From: Actinobacillus genomosp. 1
GTDB lineage: Bacteria > Pseudomonadota > Gammaproteobacteria > Enterobacterales > Pasteurellaceae
Direction: 5' to 3'
Assembly: GCF_029774175.1 (NCBI RefSeq)
Contig: NZ_CP103834.1
Coordinates: forward strand, 382,501 to 446,500
Length of the DNA: 64,000 nucleotides
Shown: one piece after another, positions 52,014-61,642 of the stretch
Numbering within the stretch: position 1 is the first letter of the stretch
Layout of the letters: every line of letters begins with the position of its first letter
Notes under the pieces: model-generated
What the model was told of the DNA's origin: nothing
What the model saw: only the letters and a program-made list of their open reading frames with translations
Databases searched by the model: none
Program-made: the position numbers and the translations under genes

Positions 52014-55000
52014 ATGAAAACCCTTTCTCCGATTGAACTGCCGTTAAATTGTACCGCATTAATTGAAGCGTCTGCCGGTACCGGTAAAACCTTTACCATG
52101 GCGAATTTATATTTGCGTTTGCTACTAGGAGTTGGTTGTGCGCCTTTAACGGTTGAACAAATTTTGGTGGTAACTTTTACTAAAGCGGCAACCGAAGAAT
52201 TACGTGATCGTATTCGTAAAAATATCAAAGCCTGTCGTATGTTTTTACAAGAGTACGATGCGGAAAAAGCCTATGATGCCAATGATTTCTTCTTCCAATT
52301 AGCTCAGCGGATTGAAGGTGTGGAAGAGGCGATTTTACGCTTACGCATTGCCGAACGAGAGATCGATTTAGCCAGTATTTTTACGATTGACAGTTTCTGC
52401 CAAAAAATGTTGTTTCAATTTGCTTTCGATTCGGGCGTTCGCTTCGATAGTGATTTACAACCGGACGAAAATGATCTTTTACGCCGCATCAGCGAAGAAG
52501 TTTGGCGTGAAATGTTCTATCCGATGACGCTAAATGAAACGGCTTTAGTTGTGCAATTTTTAGGTACGCCGGAAAAGGCTTTAGGTGAAATCAAACAATT
52601 TATCGGTAAAGATTTGCCGGAACTTTCTGCTGAACAAGGTTGGATACAGGCTGATTTTGCTCATTATGCCCAACAATCGAATGATTTTTTTAGCCAAGCC
52701 AAGCAACATTGGTTGAATAATGGCGAGAAAATTGTCGGGTTAGTACAAGCGGAATTAGCTAAAACCTATGCTAAAGGGATAAAAAAGTCATTAAGCCGAG
52801 CTTCATATAAAAGTAATCTGATCTCGGATTGGATTGAAAAAGTAAACCGTTGGGCAAATAGCGAAGACACGTTTTTACCGAAAGAATTTGAACGTTTTTG
52901 CCAAGATTTTATGCAATCTAAAGCGGAAGCCGGTGCGGAGCCGTTATCTGATCCGCTTTTTGTAAAAAATCAGCAAATTTGGACCGCTTACCATATTCAA
53001 TTTACGCCAGATAAACAAAAGGCGCTATTAGTTTATCAATACTTATCCGCTATTCGCCAAAAAATGGCGGACTATAAAGCGACACATAGTGAAAAGAGTT
53101 TTGATGATCTGCGAGCATTCCTAAATCAAGCTCTGAAAAGCGAAAGAGGAGAGATATTAGCCGAACAGATTCGTCGCTTATTTCCGTTTGCGATGATTGA
53201 CGAGTTCCAAGATACTGACAAAGAACAATATGAAATTTTCCATAAAATCTTTATGCAAGGAGATCGGAGAAATCGTGGGTTTATTATGATCGGCGATCCG
53301 AAACAGTCGATTTATAAATTCCGTGGAGCGGATATTTTTACCTATCTGACCGCTTCGCAACAAGCACAAGAAAAGCGAACCTTACCGAAAAACTGGCGTT
53401 CGTTACCTGAAATTGTTACCGCCACTAACCGTTTGTTTGAATTTCCCGAAAGTGTCGAACATAGCCCGTTTTTATATGACGGTATCCGTTTTCAAGCGGT
53501 GGAACACAAGCAGACGGATGCGCAATTAGTCGGAGCCGAGCATTTTAATTGTTATTTACAAGCGGAATTTAATGAGCAAGAAGCGGCGGAACATTGCGCT
53601 TATCAAATTCAGCAACAATTAAAAGTAATGGAAGTGGGTGATTTCGGTTTGAATTTTGCTAAGGATAAGGTGTTTACTGCTTTCCAAGCAAAAGATATTG
53701 CGATCTTAGTACGAGGTAAAAATCAGGCAATATTACTTAAAGAGGCTTTGGCAACACGAGGCATTCGTTCGGTCTTCCTTTCGGACAGACGTAGCGTATA
53801 TGCTTCGGATATTGCTCAGGAATTAAAATGGGTGTTATATGCGTGTTTGAATCCGTCTCATCAAGCTAACGTGCTAACTGCTATCGGTTCAAGTTTATGG
53901 GGGCTTTCGGCAGCAGAGATTTATCGCCTTAAAAATGATGAAAATGCTTGGGATAGACAAGTTTCAGCCTTTATTCATTACCAACAAATCTGGCAGCAGC
54001 AAGGGATTTTACCGATGTTGCACCAATTATTTATGCAAGAGGGAATTATTCATCGTTTGCGTGCCGGAGCCGACAGTGATCGCCGTCTAACCGATTTATT
54101 GCATTTGGCGGAATTACTACAAAATGCAATGCCGAGTTTAGAAAACGAATCGGCGTTAGTGCGTTGGTATGAACGTCAATTAGAGAATCCGCAAGAGAAA
54201 GAGGATCAACAACTCCGTTTGGAAAGTGAAGACGAGCTAATCAAAATTATCACGATTCACGGTGCCAAAGGCTTACAGTATCCCATCGTATGGTTACCGT
54301 TTATCGGTAAGAATAATCGCGGTGATCGTGTGTTACCGGGAGTCGAAACTCCGAAAGTTTCTGTTTACCGTAATACGGAAGACGAGGTTAGTTGGCATTT
54401 AGGCAGTAGAGATGATAAAACACAGGAATTGATGGATAAGGCGGAATTTGCCGAAGATTTACGTCTATTATATGTTGCGCTGACCCGTGCCGAATCGCAA
54501 TTAAATCTGATTTTACCGACAACCTTCACTAAAGGTTGGAATGCGATGCACTATTTGTTGAGTAACGGTGAATTAGGCGGAACGACCTCTTTTGTGACCG
54601 AGGTGCCTACATCGGATTATTTGGATAGAAAAGGCATTAAATATCATGCGGTTGAGTTAAATTCGCAGCCTATAGAAGACGATTGGCGACCTACCCCCTC
54701 TTTACCGAGTGAATTACAAGTGAGATCTTTTCAGCGTGAAATGACTCAAGACGGACAAATCAGTAGTTTTACTGCATTACACGCTTATCATGAATGGAAT
54801 GAACAATTCGGTGTAGGACAGACGGTAGTGAGCGAAAAAGTGCAAGATTATGACCGACAAATCGAAACGTCCGTTTTAGACGAGCCGGATTGGTTCGCGG
54901 AAAATACCGCATATTCCGCTTATCAATTTCCGCACAGTGCAAAAGTCGGTAGTGTTTTGCACCGCTTTTTTGAACACAGTGACTTCCAACAAGCGGTCGA

Positions 55001-55616
55001 TTTTGCGCAAATTCGTACTATTTGTGAGCAGTTAAATTTAGATGAAAATTGGTATGAACCGTTACAACAATGGTTTGAAAAGGTGCTTGAAACGCCGTTT
55101 AGCGAAGCGGAATTTGCGCTAAAAGACGTTCCGATGACAAAGCGTTTGAACGAATGGCAGTTTTATTTACGTTTAAAAAATTCTGACGGATTACGCAGGC
55201 TAAATCAATTATTAAAGCAGTATAGTGTGGTGTCAGCCAAATTGCCGGATTTGAATTTACCGCAGTTGGAAGGTTATTTACGCGGTTTTGTCGATTGTAT
55301 CGTACAAGTAAATGATAAATTTTACTTGATAGACTATAAGTCGAATTTCTTAGGCTATTTAGCGCAAGATTATAGCCGACAGAATCTGGAAAAAACGATC
55401 GGACAATATCGCTATGATCTGCAATATCTGCTTTATACATTGGCGTTACATCGCTATTTACGGGCGCGTTTAGGTGAGCAGTACGAGTATGAGCGTGATT
55501 TTGGCGGCGTGGCATATTTATTCTTACGAGGCATGAACGGCACACCGAATAGCGGTGTATTTTTCGAAAAACCTTGCAAAGAATTGATCGAAGGAATGGA
55601 TGAGCTGTTCGGCTAA
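52014..55616 (+). CDS. recB: RecBCD subunit RecB
   Basis: Helicase-nuclease subunit for double-strand break repair. I prefer the ATG at 52014 (MKTLSPIELPLN); a TTG four codons upstream is possible. About 1200 residues (E. coli 1180). Walker A EASAGTGKTFTMANL near 20, UvrD-type DEFQDTD near 390 and QSIYKFRGADI, then the C-terminal nuclease motif LIDYKSNFLG near 1100 with its Asp and Lys. recC and recD are not in the window. Confidence 0.97.
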   Translation: MKTLSPIELPLNCTALIEASAGTGKTFTMANLYLRLLLGVGCAPLTVEQILVVTFTKAATEELRDRIRKNIKACRMFLQEYDAEKAYDANDFFFQLAQRIEGVEEAILRLRIAEREIDLASIFTIDSFCQKMLFQFAFDSGVRFDSDLQPDENDLLRRISEEVWREMFYPMTLNETALVVQFLGTPEKALGEIKQFIGKDLPELSAEQGWIQADFAHYAQQSNDFFSQAKQHWLNNGEKIVGLVQAELAKTYAKGIKKSLSRASYKSNLISDWIEKVNRWANSEDTFLPKEFERFCQDFMQSKAEAGAEPLSDPLFVKNQQIWTAYHIQFTPDKQKALLVYQYLSAIRQKMADYKATHSEKSFDDLRAFLNQALKSERGEILAEQIRRLFPFAMIDEFQDTDKEQYEIFHKIFMQGDRRNRGFIMIGDPKQSIYKFRGADIFTYLTASQQAQEKRTLPKNWRSLPEIVTATNRLFEFPESVEHSPFLYDGIRFQAVEHKQTDAQLVGAEHFNCYLQAEFNEQEAAEHCAYQIQQQLKVMEVGDFGLNFAKDKVFTAFQAKDIAILVRGKNQAILLKEALATRGIRSVFLSDRRSVYASDIAQELKWVLYACLNPSHQANVLTAIGSSLWGLSAAEIYRLKNDENAWDRQVSAFIHYQQIWQQQGILPMLHQLFMQEGIIHRLRAGADSDRRLTDLLHLAELLQNAMPSLENESALVRWYERQLENPQEKEDQQLRLESEDELIKIITIHGAKGLQYPIVWLPFIGKNNRGDRVLPGVETPKVSVYRNTEDEVSWHLGSRDDKTQELMDKAEFAEDLRLLYVALTRAESQLNLILPTTFTKGWNAMHYLLSNGELGGTTSFVTEVPTSDYLDRKGIKYHAVELNSQPIEDDWRPTPSLPSELQVRSFQREMTQDGQISSFTALHAYHEWNEQFGVGQTVVSEKVQDYDRQIETSVLDEPDWFAENTAYSAYQFPHSAKVGSVLHRFFEHSDFQQAVDFAQIRTICEQLNLDENWYEPLQQWFEKVLETPFSEAEFALKDVPMTKRLNEWQFYLRLKNSDGLRRLNQLLKQYSVVSAKLPDLNLPQLEGYLRGFVDCIVQVNDKFYLIDYKSNFLGYLAQDYSRQNLEKTIGQYRYDLQYLLYTLALHRYLRARLGEQYEYERDFGGVAYLFLRGMNGTPNSGVFFEKPCKELIEGMDELFG

Positions 55617-55646
55617 TACTTGTTATAAAATCACATAGAAAAACAT

Positions 55647-55677
55647 AAAGCACTAAAATAACGAGTTTTAGTGCTTT
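55647..55677. terminator. Bidirectional terminator, recB / lnt
   Basis: AAAGCACTAAAA/TTTTAGTGCTTT, a perfect 12-pair stem with a seven-base loop, between convergent genes. Confidence 0.85.
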
Positions 55678-55695
55678 ATTCATTAAACAAGCGGT

Positions 55696-57207
55696 TTATT
55701 TTTTTCGATTTCTTACAAAGGCAAAGGTAAAGCAGACTAGACTTATCGCATAAATCAGCCAGCTACCTGTTTTAGAGAATAGGGTCTCGCCTTTGGTCGG
55801 TTGAATTTGTGCGGTCAGTACATTCGCTTCAAATTGTGGAATTTGTTCAATGACTTCACCTTTTGCGCCGATAATGGCAGTAATGCCGGTATTTGCGGCA
55901 CGGAGTAATGGTTTACCCAATTCAAGCGCACGCATTCTTGCCATTTGGAAATGCTGCCAAGGTCCGATAGAGGCACCAAACCAAGCATCATTGGTAATCG
56001 TCAATAAATAATCCGATTGTTGCGCTTGTTGATTTTGCTGCATTTGATCGCCGAAAATCACTTCATAGCAAATTGCCATATTAAATTTACGATTTTTAGC
56101 GAAAAGCGGCTGTTGTACAAATTCGCCTTGCGATAAGTTAATCGGCAGAATAAACACATCACGCATCCAATCCAATATCGAGCCGAAAGGCACATATTCG
56201 CCGAACGGCACTAAATGGTGTTTGTTGTAGCGTGTGGAATGATGTAAATCATAAGGTTGTGATTGATTGCCTAATACCACCGCACTATTAAATAATTGCT
56301 CGTTTTCGTTTTGGTAAAGCGTACCGATGATCACTTCACTGCCTTTTTCTGCAGCAACTTGCTGAAGTTGGCTAAGTAGCGGATAAATTTGCGTTTCTAA
56401 TGCCGGAATGGCTGATTCGGGTAGCACAATCACATCACTTTCACCCAATAGCGGACTAATTAAACGCTGATAGGTTTGTAACGTATAATCGAAATGCGCC
56501 GGATCCCATTTCATTTTTTGCTCGATATTACCTTGTACAAGGCTTACGCTAAGCGGTTGTTTTTGTTCGTCAATTTGCACAAACGGAATAAATTTTGCGG
56601 CAAATGCTAATCCGCATAGTATGGCTAAAGTGACAAGAGAAGCGGTCGTTTTTACAGATTTTTTTACCAATAACACCAAATAACCGCTCACAACCATCAC
56701 AAAGAATGTTAATCCCTCAACACCTAACAATGGTGCAACGCCGGCAAATGGGCTGTCAATTTGCGTATAACCGAATTGCAGCCAAGGGAAACCGGTAAAG
56801 ACTACGCCACGCAGATATTCGGTAAAGGTAAAAATCGCCGCAAGCGCAAAAGGATTGCGGATTTGGAAACGTTGGGCAACATAACCGAATAGCAAATTAT
56901 AAATCGCAAGATAGCAAGCCAATAAAAACACCGCAATATAGCTTACCACAAGCGGTACACCGCCGAATTGGGTCATACTGACATGCACCCAATTTACCCC
57001 GACACAAAAACAACCGAGAGACCAAGCAAAAGTTGCCCAAAGTGCGGTTTTACGCTGCGGAAGTGTTGCCGCCCAAATTAAACCGGCGGAGGAAAGGTAG
57101 ATGATTCCCCAAAAATCAAAAGGGGAATAAGCAAGCGTACCGATACCTCCTAGGACACCGGCAAGCAAACAAGCGGTTAAAATTGATGGATTTTTTACAA
57201 ATTTCAT
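55696..57207 (-). CDS. lnt: Apolipoprotein N-acyltransferase
   Basis: Adds the third acyl chain to lipoproteins in the inner membrane. 503 residues (E. coli 512): N-terminal membrane helices then a periplasmic nitrilase-like domain. Catalytic triad: Glu in VLPESAIPA, Lys in the middle segment before LVPFGEYVPFG, and Cys in MAICYEVIFG. Downstream of corC, as in E. coli, with a hairpin in the gap. Serves the several lipoproteins in this window. Confidence 0.96.
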   Translation of the reverse strand: MKFVKNPSILTACLLAGVLGGIGTLAYSPFDFWGIIYLSSAGLIWAATLPQRKTALWATFAWSLGCFCVGVNWVHVSMTQFGGVPLVVSYIAVFLLACYLAIYNLLFGYVAQRFQIRNPFALAAIFTFTEYLRGVVFTGFPWLQFGYTQIDSPFAGVAPLLGVEGLTFFVMVVSGYLVLLVKKSVKTTASLVTLAILCGLAFAAKFIPFVQIDEQKQPLSVSLVQGNIEQKMKWDPAHFDYTLQTYQRLISPLLGESDVIVLPESAIPALETQIYPLLSQLQQVAAEKGSEVIIGTLYQNENEQLFNSAVVLGNQSQPYDLHHSTRYNKHHLVPFGEYVPFGSILDWMRDVFILPINLSQGEFVQQPLFAKNRKFNMAICYEVIFGDQMQQNQQAQQSDYLLTITNDAWFGASIGPWQHFQMARMRALELGKPLLRAANTGITAIIGAKGEVIEQIPQFEANVLTAQIQPTKGETLFSKTGSWLIYAISLVCFTFAFVRNRKK

Positions 57208-57260
57208 TTGAGATAGCTAATTAAGTAATAGGGAATATTCTTTGAAATAACGCAAATAAA

Positions 57261-57286
57261 AGGTGAGGATAAAACCTCACCTATAT
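57261..57286 (-). terminator. Hairpin between corC and lnt
   Basis: AGGTGAGG-ttttat-CCTCACCT then TTTTATTT on the minus strand; may attenuate transcription into lnt. Confidence 0.7.
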
Positions 57287-57301
57287 CTTATGCTTTATTT
57301 A

Positions 57302-58195
57302 TTATTCTTCGTTGGTGATCAGCTGTTCCATTTTTTCCAGCTGTTCATCCGGTACGGTAACGCGTAATTGAATCAGACGGCGGCTATCGGCAGAAGTAAC
57401 TTTAAAATCAATGCCTTCTAATTGAATTTGTTCGCCTCGTTTTGCTAAATGACCAAATGCCTGCATGACTAAACCGCCGATCGTATCCACTTCTTCATCG
57501 GTAAATTCGGTTGCAAAAGTTTCGTTGAATTTCTCAATATCCGTAAGTGCCGATACTGCATAAGTATGACGAGAAAGCTGGCGAATCGGTTCAATTTCTT
57601 CTTCATCAAATTCGTCTTCAATATCACCGACAATTTGTTCGAGAATATCTTCAATCGTAACTAAACCGGATACCGCACCGAACTCATCCACCACAATCGC
57701 CATATGGAAACGTTCCGAGCGAAACTCTTTTAACATTCGATCAACCCGTTTACTTTCCGGTACGATCACCGCAGGGCGTAGAATGGTCGTCATTTCAAAC
57801 TCTTCGGAATCGGTTCTGAGAAATTTCAATAAATCTTTCGCATGTAAAATACCTAATACGGTATCTTTGCCGTCATCTAAAATAACCGGAAAACGAGAGT
57901 GGGCGGATTCAATAATTGAATCAACACAAGCGGCTAAATCAAGATTGGCATCAATATAGACGATTTGCGGGCGAGGGATCATAATATCACGTACGCGAAG
58001 TTCGGAAATTTCCATCACGCCTTCAATCATATCTTTGGTGTCGCTATCGATCAGTTCGTTGTCGAGAGAATCTCGAATCACTTCAACCAAATCTTCTCTA
58101 TTTTTCGGCTCGGATTGGAATAGTCCGCCGAAAATAGATTGTAAAAATGATTTCTTATCTTGTTGCGTATTTACGCTCTGTTGTTCGTCACTCAT
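57302..58195 (-). CDS. corC: CorC/YbeX CBS-domain protein
   Basis: 297 residues (E. coli 292). Two CBS domains (about 65-185; MIPRPQIVYID, VDEFGAVSGLVTIEDILEQI) and a C-terminal CorC/HlyC domain. Linked to Mg/Co efflux and, in E. coli, to ribosome maturation with the ybeY region. Soluble. Upstream of lnt. Confidence 0.93.
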   Translation of the reverse strand: MSDEQQSVNTQQDKKSFLQSIFGGLFQSEPKNREDLVEVIRDSLDNELIDSDTKDMIEGVMEISELRVRDIMIPRPQIVYIDANLDLAACVDSIIESAHSRFPVILDDGKDTVLGILHAKDLLKFLRTDSEEFEMTTILRPAVIVPESKRVDRMLKEFRSERFHMAIVVDEFGAVSGLVTIEDILEQIVGDIEDEFDEEEIEPIRQLSRHTYAVSALTDIEKFNETFATEFTDEEVDTIGGLVMQAFGHLAKRGEQIQLEGIDFKVTSADSRRLIQLRVTVPDEQLEKMEQLITNEE

Positions 58196-58365
58196 TGTAT
58201 ATACTCTTAAAAATAATTTTTTATCCGATTTTATGTGTCTATCGGATACAAAAGAAAATTATCACAAATTCATCGCTTTGGTAATAAATTTATTTCTATT
58301 TTTGGCAAATTAGCATAGCATAAGCTCAATATTTTTTATATTGACTCAATTTAAGGAGCATCTTA

Positions 58366-58965
58366 ATGAAATTAGCGAAAATAGCGGTTGCGGTTGCAAC
58401 ATTAGCTGTCAGTTCTTTTTCTATGGCAGGAACATTAACCGCATCGGATAGCGTAGAATTATTGGCTTTTGACGGACAAAAAGTGGCAAGAGGTACGGCA
58501 GGATTATCGATTGACGGTAAAGTACACCAAGTCGTAGTTAGTGTAAGTGATATTGTGGACGGAAGCTATTTCTCAATTGATCCGATTATTCTTACCTTTA
58601 ACGGTACGGATGAAGATGCCAAAATTATTACACCGAAATTCACGTCGAATTTTACGGTAGATAAGTTTAAGAAAGAACTGAATTTTAAAATCGAAACCGC
58701 ATCAGGCAAAGAAATTACTTATAAACGCGATTTCTTAAAAGGTGAAGGTTTTGCCCCGAATTCTCGTGTTGAAGACAATCTTGCCAAATATAACGCAAGT
58801 AAAGCGGTCGCTTCCGTTCCGGCTTTTACAAATGCGGCATTAGAGTCTAAAGGACAAATGGTGATTGAAACCAATAACGTTAAAGAAGAGCAGTTGCAAG
58901 TCTTATTTAAAAAAGCGGACAAAGAAACTCAGAAACGTTTCTTAGAATGGGCTAAAAAACAGTAA
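58366..58965 (+). CDS. UPF0319 (DUF2057) periplasmic protein
   Basis: 199 residues with a Sec signal peptide ending SSFSMAG near 22. The mature protein matches the YccT/DUF2057 family: TASDSVELLAFDGQKV, VDGSYFSIDPIILTF, and a Lys/Glu-rich helical tail. Function not established. Single gene with its own UUCG-loop terminator. Confidence 0.85.
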   Translation: MKLAKIAVAVATLAVSSFSMAGTLTASDSVELLAFDGQKVARGTAGLSIDGKVHQVVVSVSDIVDGSYFSIDPIILTFNGTDEDAKIITPKFTSNFTVDKFKKELNFKIETASGKEITYKRDFLKGEGFAPNSRVEDNLAKYNASKAVASVPAFTNAALESKGQMVIETNNVKEEQLQVLFKKADKETQKRFLEWAKKQ

Positions 58966-58988
58966 TCATATTCGCTTTAAATTTAGTG

Positions 58989-59016
58989 AAAACCTCAACT
59001 TCGGTTGAGGTTTTTT
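58989..59016 (+). terminator. Terminator of the UPF0319 gene
   Basis: AACCTCAAC-ttcg-GTTGAGGTTTTTT, a nine-pair stem with a UUCG loop. Confidence 0.9.
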
Positions 59017-59068
59017 GTTTGTTTAGTTACATAAAATTTGAAATACGTCACATTTTCAGCATCAGAAA

Positions 59069-59084
59069 TGTGCGTAATATCACA
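59069..59084 (+). promoter_or_regulatory. CRP-like site upstream of glpF
   Basis: TGTGC-GTAATA-TCACA, nine of ten CRP consensus positions, 119 bases before glpF. Confidence 0.65.
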
Positions 59085-59108
59085 AATTTACATTTTCCCA
59101 TTTGCGAA

Positions 59109-59160
59109 AAATGTTCGTTTTTATATAGTTCACTCCGAAAACGTTTGCGTTTTTCAACAT
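59109..59160 (+). promoter_or_regulatory. GlpR-like operators upstream of glpF
   Basis: ATGTTCG at 59110-59116 matches one half of the GlpR operator, and the reverse strand of 59143-59160 (ATGTTG...AACGCAAAC) matches about 12 of 18 positions. A tandem operator is plausible. Confidence 0.4.
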
Positions 59161-59202
59161 TCAATAGCGTAATTTACTTTTCGTGATCCGTGGGAGGACT
59201 AT

Positions 59203-59985
59203 ATGGAAAGATCGTTAAAAGGGGCTTGTATCGCAGAATTTATCGGTACGGGTTTGATTATTTTCTTTGGGGTCGGCTGTGTGGCGGCAGCACAATTAGC
59301 CGGTGCGACATTCGGTTTATGGGAAATTTCCATTATGTGGGGCGTGGGGGTCGCTTTAGCGGTATATACTACCGCAGGCGTATCCGGTGCTCATTTAAAT
59401 CCGGCGGTAACGGTCGCACTTTGGAAGTTTGCGTGTTTTGACGGTAAAAAAGTACTTCCTTATATTATTTCCCAATTTTTAGGGGCTTTCGCCGCAGCGG
59501 CATTAGTGTATTTCCTTTATAAAGATCTCTTTGCGGCAACCGAAGCAGCCAAAAATATTGTACGAGGCGAAGGCGTAGGACTTGCCGGAGTATTTTCTAC
59601 TTATCCTCATCCAAATATCAGCGTATTACAAGCCTTTTGTGTAGAAGCGGTCATTACTATGGCATTAGTCGCATTGATTCTCGCTTTAACCGATGACGGC
59701 AACGGCGTACCGAGAGGTCCGATGGCTCCGTTATTAATCGGTTTATTAATCGCGGCAATCGGCGGTGCTTTCGGTCCTTTAACCGGCTTTGCAATGAATC
59801 CGGCGCGTGATTTCGGTCCGAAAGCTTTTGCTTTCTTAGCCGGCTGGGGTGAAGTGGCTTTTACCGGTGCGCGTGATATTCCGTATTTCCTTGTACCGTT
59901 AATTGCGCCGATGGTCGGTGGGCTCGTCGGTGCTTGGGGCTATCGCCGTTTTATCGGTAAAAACTTACCATGTAATTGTAAATAA
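59203..59985 (+). CDS. glpF: Glycerol facilitator GlpF
   Basis: Aquaglyceroporin for passive glycerol entry. 260 residues, six membrane helices, NPA boxes in GAHLNPAVTVAL and FAMNPARDFGP, the latter followed by the Asp typical of glycerol channels. GGGAGG precedes the ATG. glpK follows after about 34 bases, forming the usual uptake-and-trapping pair. Confidence 0.96.
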   Translation: MERSLKGACIAEFIGTGLIIFFGVGCVAAAQLAGATFGLWEISIMWGVGVALAVYTTAGVSGAHLNPAVTVALWKFACFDGKKVLPYIISQFLGAFAAAALVYFLYKDLFAATEAAKNIVRGEGVGLAGVFSTYPHPNISVLQAFCVEAVITMALVALILALTDDGNGVPRGPMAPLLIGLLIAAIGGAFGPLTGFAMNPARDFGPKAFAFLAGWGEVAFTGARDIPYFLVPLIAPMVGGLVGAWGYRRFIGKNLPCNCK

Positions 59986-60019
59986 TTGCGTCATTCATTT
60001 AATAGAGAAGGTGATTACT

Positions 60020-61531
60020 ATGACTAAAGAATACATAATTGCGTTAGACCAAGGTACGACAAGTTCTCGTGCGGTATTACTCGATAAAAATGCCAATATC
60101 GTAGAGGTTTCGCAACGTGAATTTACTCAAATTTATCCGCAAGTCGGTTGGGTGGAACATAATCCGATGGAAATTTGGGCAACGCAAAGTTCGACATTAA
60201 ATGAAGTGGTGGCAAAAGCGGGTATTACTTCCGATAAAATTGCGGCAATCGGTATTACCAACCAGCGTGAAACCACTATTGTTTGGGAAAAAGAAACCGG
60301 TAAGCCGGTTTATAATGCGATTGTATGGCAATGTCGTCGTACGGCGGATATTTGTGCGAAATTGAAAGCAGACGGGCATGAAGCTTATATTCGTAAAACG
60401 ACAGGTTTGGTGGTGGACCCATATTTCTCCGGTACAAAAGTAAAATGGATTTTAGATAATGTTGAAGGGGCAAGAGAAAAAGCTGAACGCGGTGAATTGT
60501 TATTCGGTACGGTAGATACTTGGTTGGTTTGGAAATTAACCCAAGGTCGTGTGCATGTAACCGATTATACCAATGCTTCTCGTACTATGATGTTTAATAT
60601 TCACACCAAACAATGGGACGATAAAATGTTGGAATTACTGGATATTCCACGTTCTATGTTACCGGAAGTAAAAAACTCATCGGAAATTTACGGTGAAACC
60701 AATATCGGTGGTAAAGGCGGCGTACGTATTCCGGTAGCAGGTATGGCGGGCGACCAACAAGCCGCTCTTTACGGACACTTATGTGTAGAAGCCGGTCAAG
60801 CTAAAAATACCTACGGAACCGGTTGTTTTATGTTGATGAATACTGGTGATGAAGCGGTAGAATCTAAAAACGGTTTAGTCACAACGATTGCGTGTAATGC
60901 AAAAGGTGAGCCATGCTATGCGTTAGAAGGTTCGATCTTTATGGGCGGAGCATCAATCCAATGGTTACGTGACGAACTAAAAATTGTTCACGATAGTAAA
61001 GATTCCGAATATTTTGCCATGAAAGAAGAAAGCACAAATGGCGTTTATGTTGTGCCGGCATTTACCGGTTTAGGTGCTCCTTATTGGGATCCGTATGCGC
61101 GAGGCGCGATTTTAGGACTTTCTCGCGGTGCAAACCGTAACCATATCGTACGTGCGACATTAGAGTCTATTGCATATCAAACTCGTGACGTATTGGATGC
61201 AATGCAGTCGGATAGCGGTAAACACCTTGCGACTTTACGTGTGGACGGAGGTGCGGTTGCCAATAACTTCTTAATGCAATTCCAAGCGGATATTCTCAAT
61301 GCGAATGTAGAGCGTCCGGTTGTGCGTGAAGTTACCGCTTTAGGCGCGGCATATCTCGCCGGACTTGCTGTCGGATTCTGGAAAGATTTACAAGAATTAC
61401 GCGGTAAAGCGTCGATTGAACGTACCTTTGTACCTGATGGCGACGAAGCAAAACGTACCAGACGTTATAAAGGCTGGAAAAAAGCGGTGAAACGTGCATT
61501 AGAATGGGCGAAAGAAGACGCAGAAGAATAG
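60020..61531 (+). CDS. glpK: Glycerol kinase
   Basis: Phosphorylates glycerol to glycerol-3-phosphate, trapping it in the cell. Start at the ATG at 60020 (MTKEYIIALDQG), after AAGG; 503 residues (E. coli 502). ALDQGTTSSRA, NQRETTIVWEK, GMAGDQQAAL and the C-terminal DGGAVANNFLMQFQADIL are typical. The longer open frame upstream overlaps glpF and is not used. Confidence 0.97.
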   Translation: MTKEYIIALDQGTTSSRAVLLDKNANIVEVSQREFTQIYPQVGWVEHNPMEIWATQSSTLNEVVAKAGITSDKIAAIGITNQRETTIVWEKETGKPVYNAIVWQCRRTADICAKLKADGHEAYIRKTTGLVVDPYFSGTKVKWILDNVEGAREKAERGELLFGTVDTWLVWKLTQGRVHVTDYTNASRTMMFNIHTKQWDDKMLELLDIPRSMLPEVKNSSEIYGETNIGGKGGVRIPVAGMAGDQQAALYGHLCVEAGQAKNTYGTGCFMLMNTGDEAVESKNGLVTTIACNAKGEPCYALEGSIFMGGASIQWLRDELKIVHDSKDSEYFAMKEESTNGVYVVPAFTGLGAPYWDPYARGAILGLSRGANRNHIVRATLESIAYQTRDVLDAMQSDSGKHLATLRVDGGAVANNFLMQFQADILNANVERPVVREVTALGAAYLAGLAVGFWKDLQELRGKASIERTFVPDGDEAKRTRRYKGWKKAVKRALEWAKEDAEE

Positions 61532-61543
61532 TGAGCTTATCGT

Positions 61544-61587
61544 AAGCGGTCTGATTTTTGGCAAAGTTTACAGAAAATATGACCGCT
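61544..61587. repeat. USS inverted pair after glpK
   Basis: AAGCGGTCTGATTTT opposes AATATGACCGCT around TTTGGCAAAG; adjoins the terminator. Confidence 0.65.
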
Positions 61588-61601
61588 AATCATAGAAAAA
61601 C

Positions 61602-61632
61602 AAAGGGCTTCAAATTATTTGAAGCCCTTTTT
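61602..61632. terminator. Bidirectional terminator, glpK / lon
   Basis: AAAGGGCTTCAAA-tta-TTTGAAGCCCTTTTT, a perfect 13-pair stem between convergent genes. Confidence 0.9.
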
Positions 61633-61642
61633 ATGTTTACGA

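Noticed and set aside
55099..55683. 194-residue open frame on the minus strand
   Set aside because: Antisense to the end of recB, with no ribosome site or recognisable domain; recB is clearly coding.
59903..60019. N-terminal extension of glpK
   Set aside because: Overlaps glpF in another frame; the ATG at 60020 follows AAGG and matches glycerol kinase starts.
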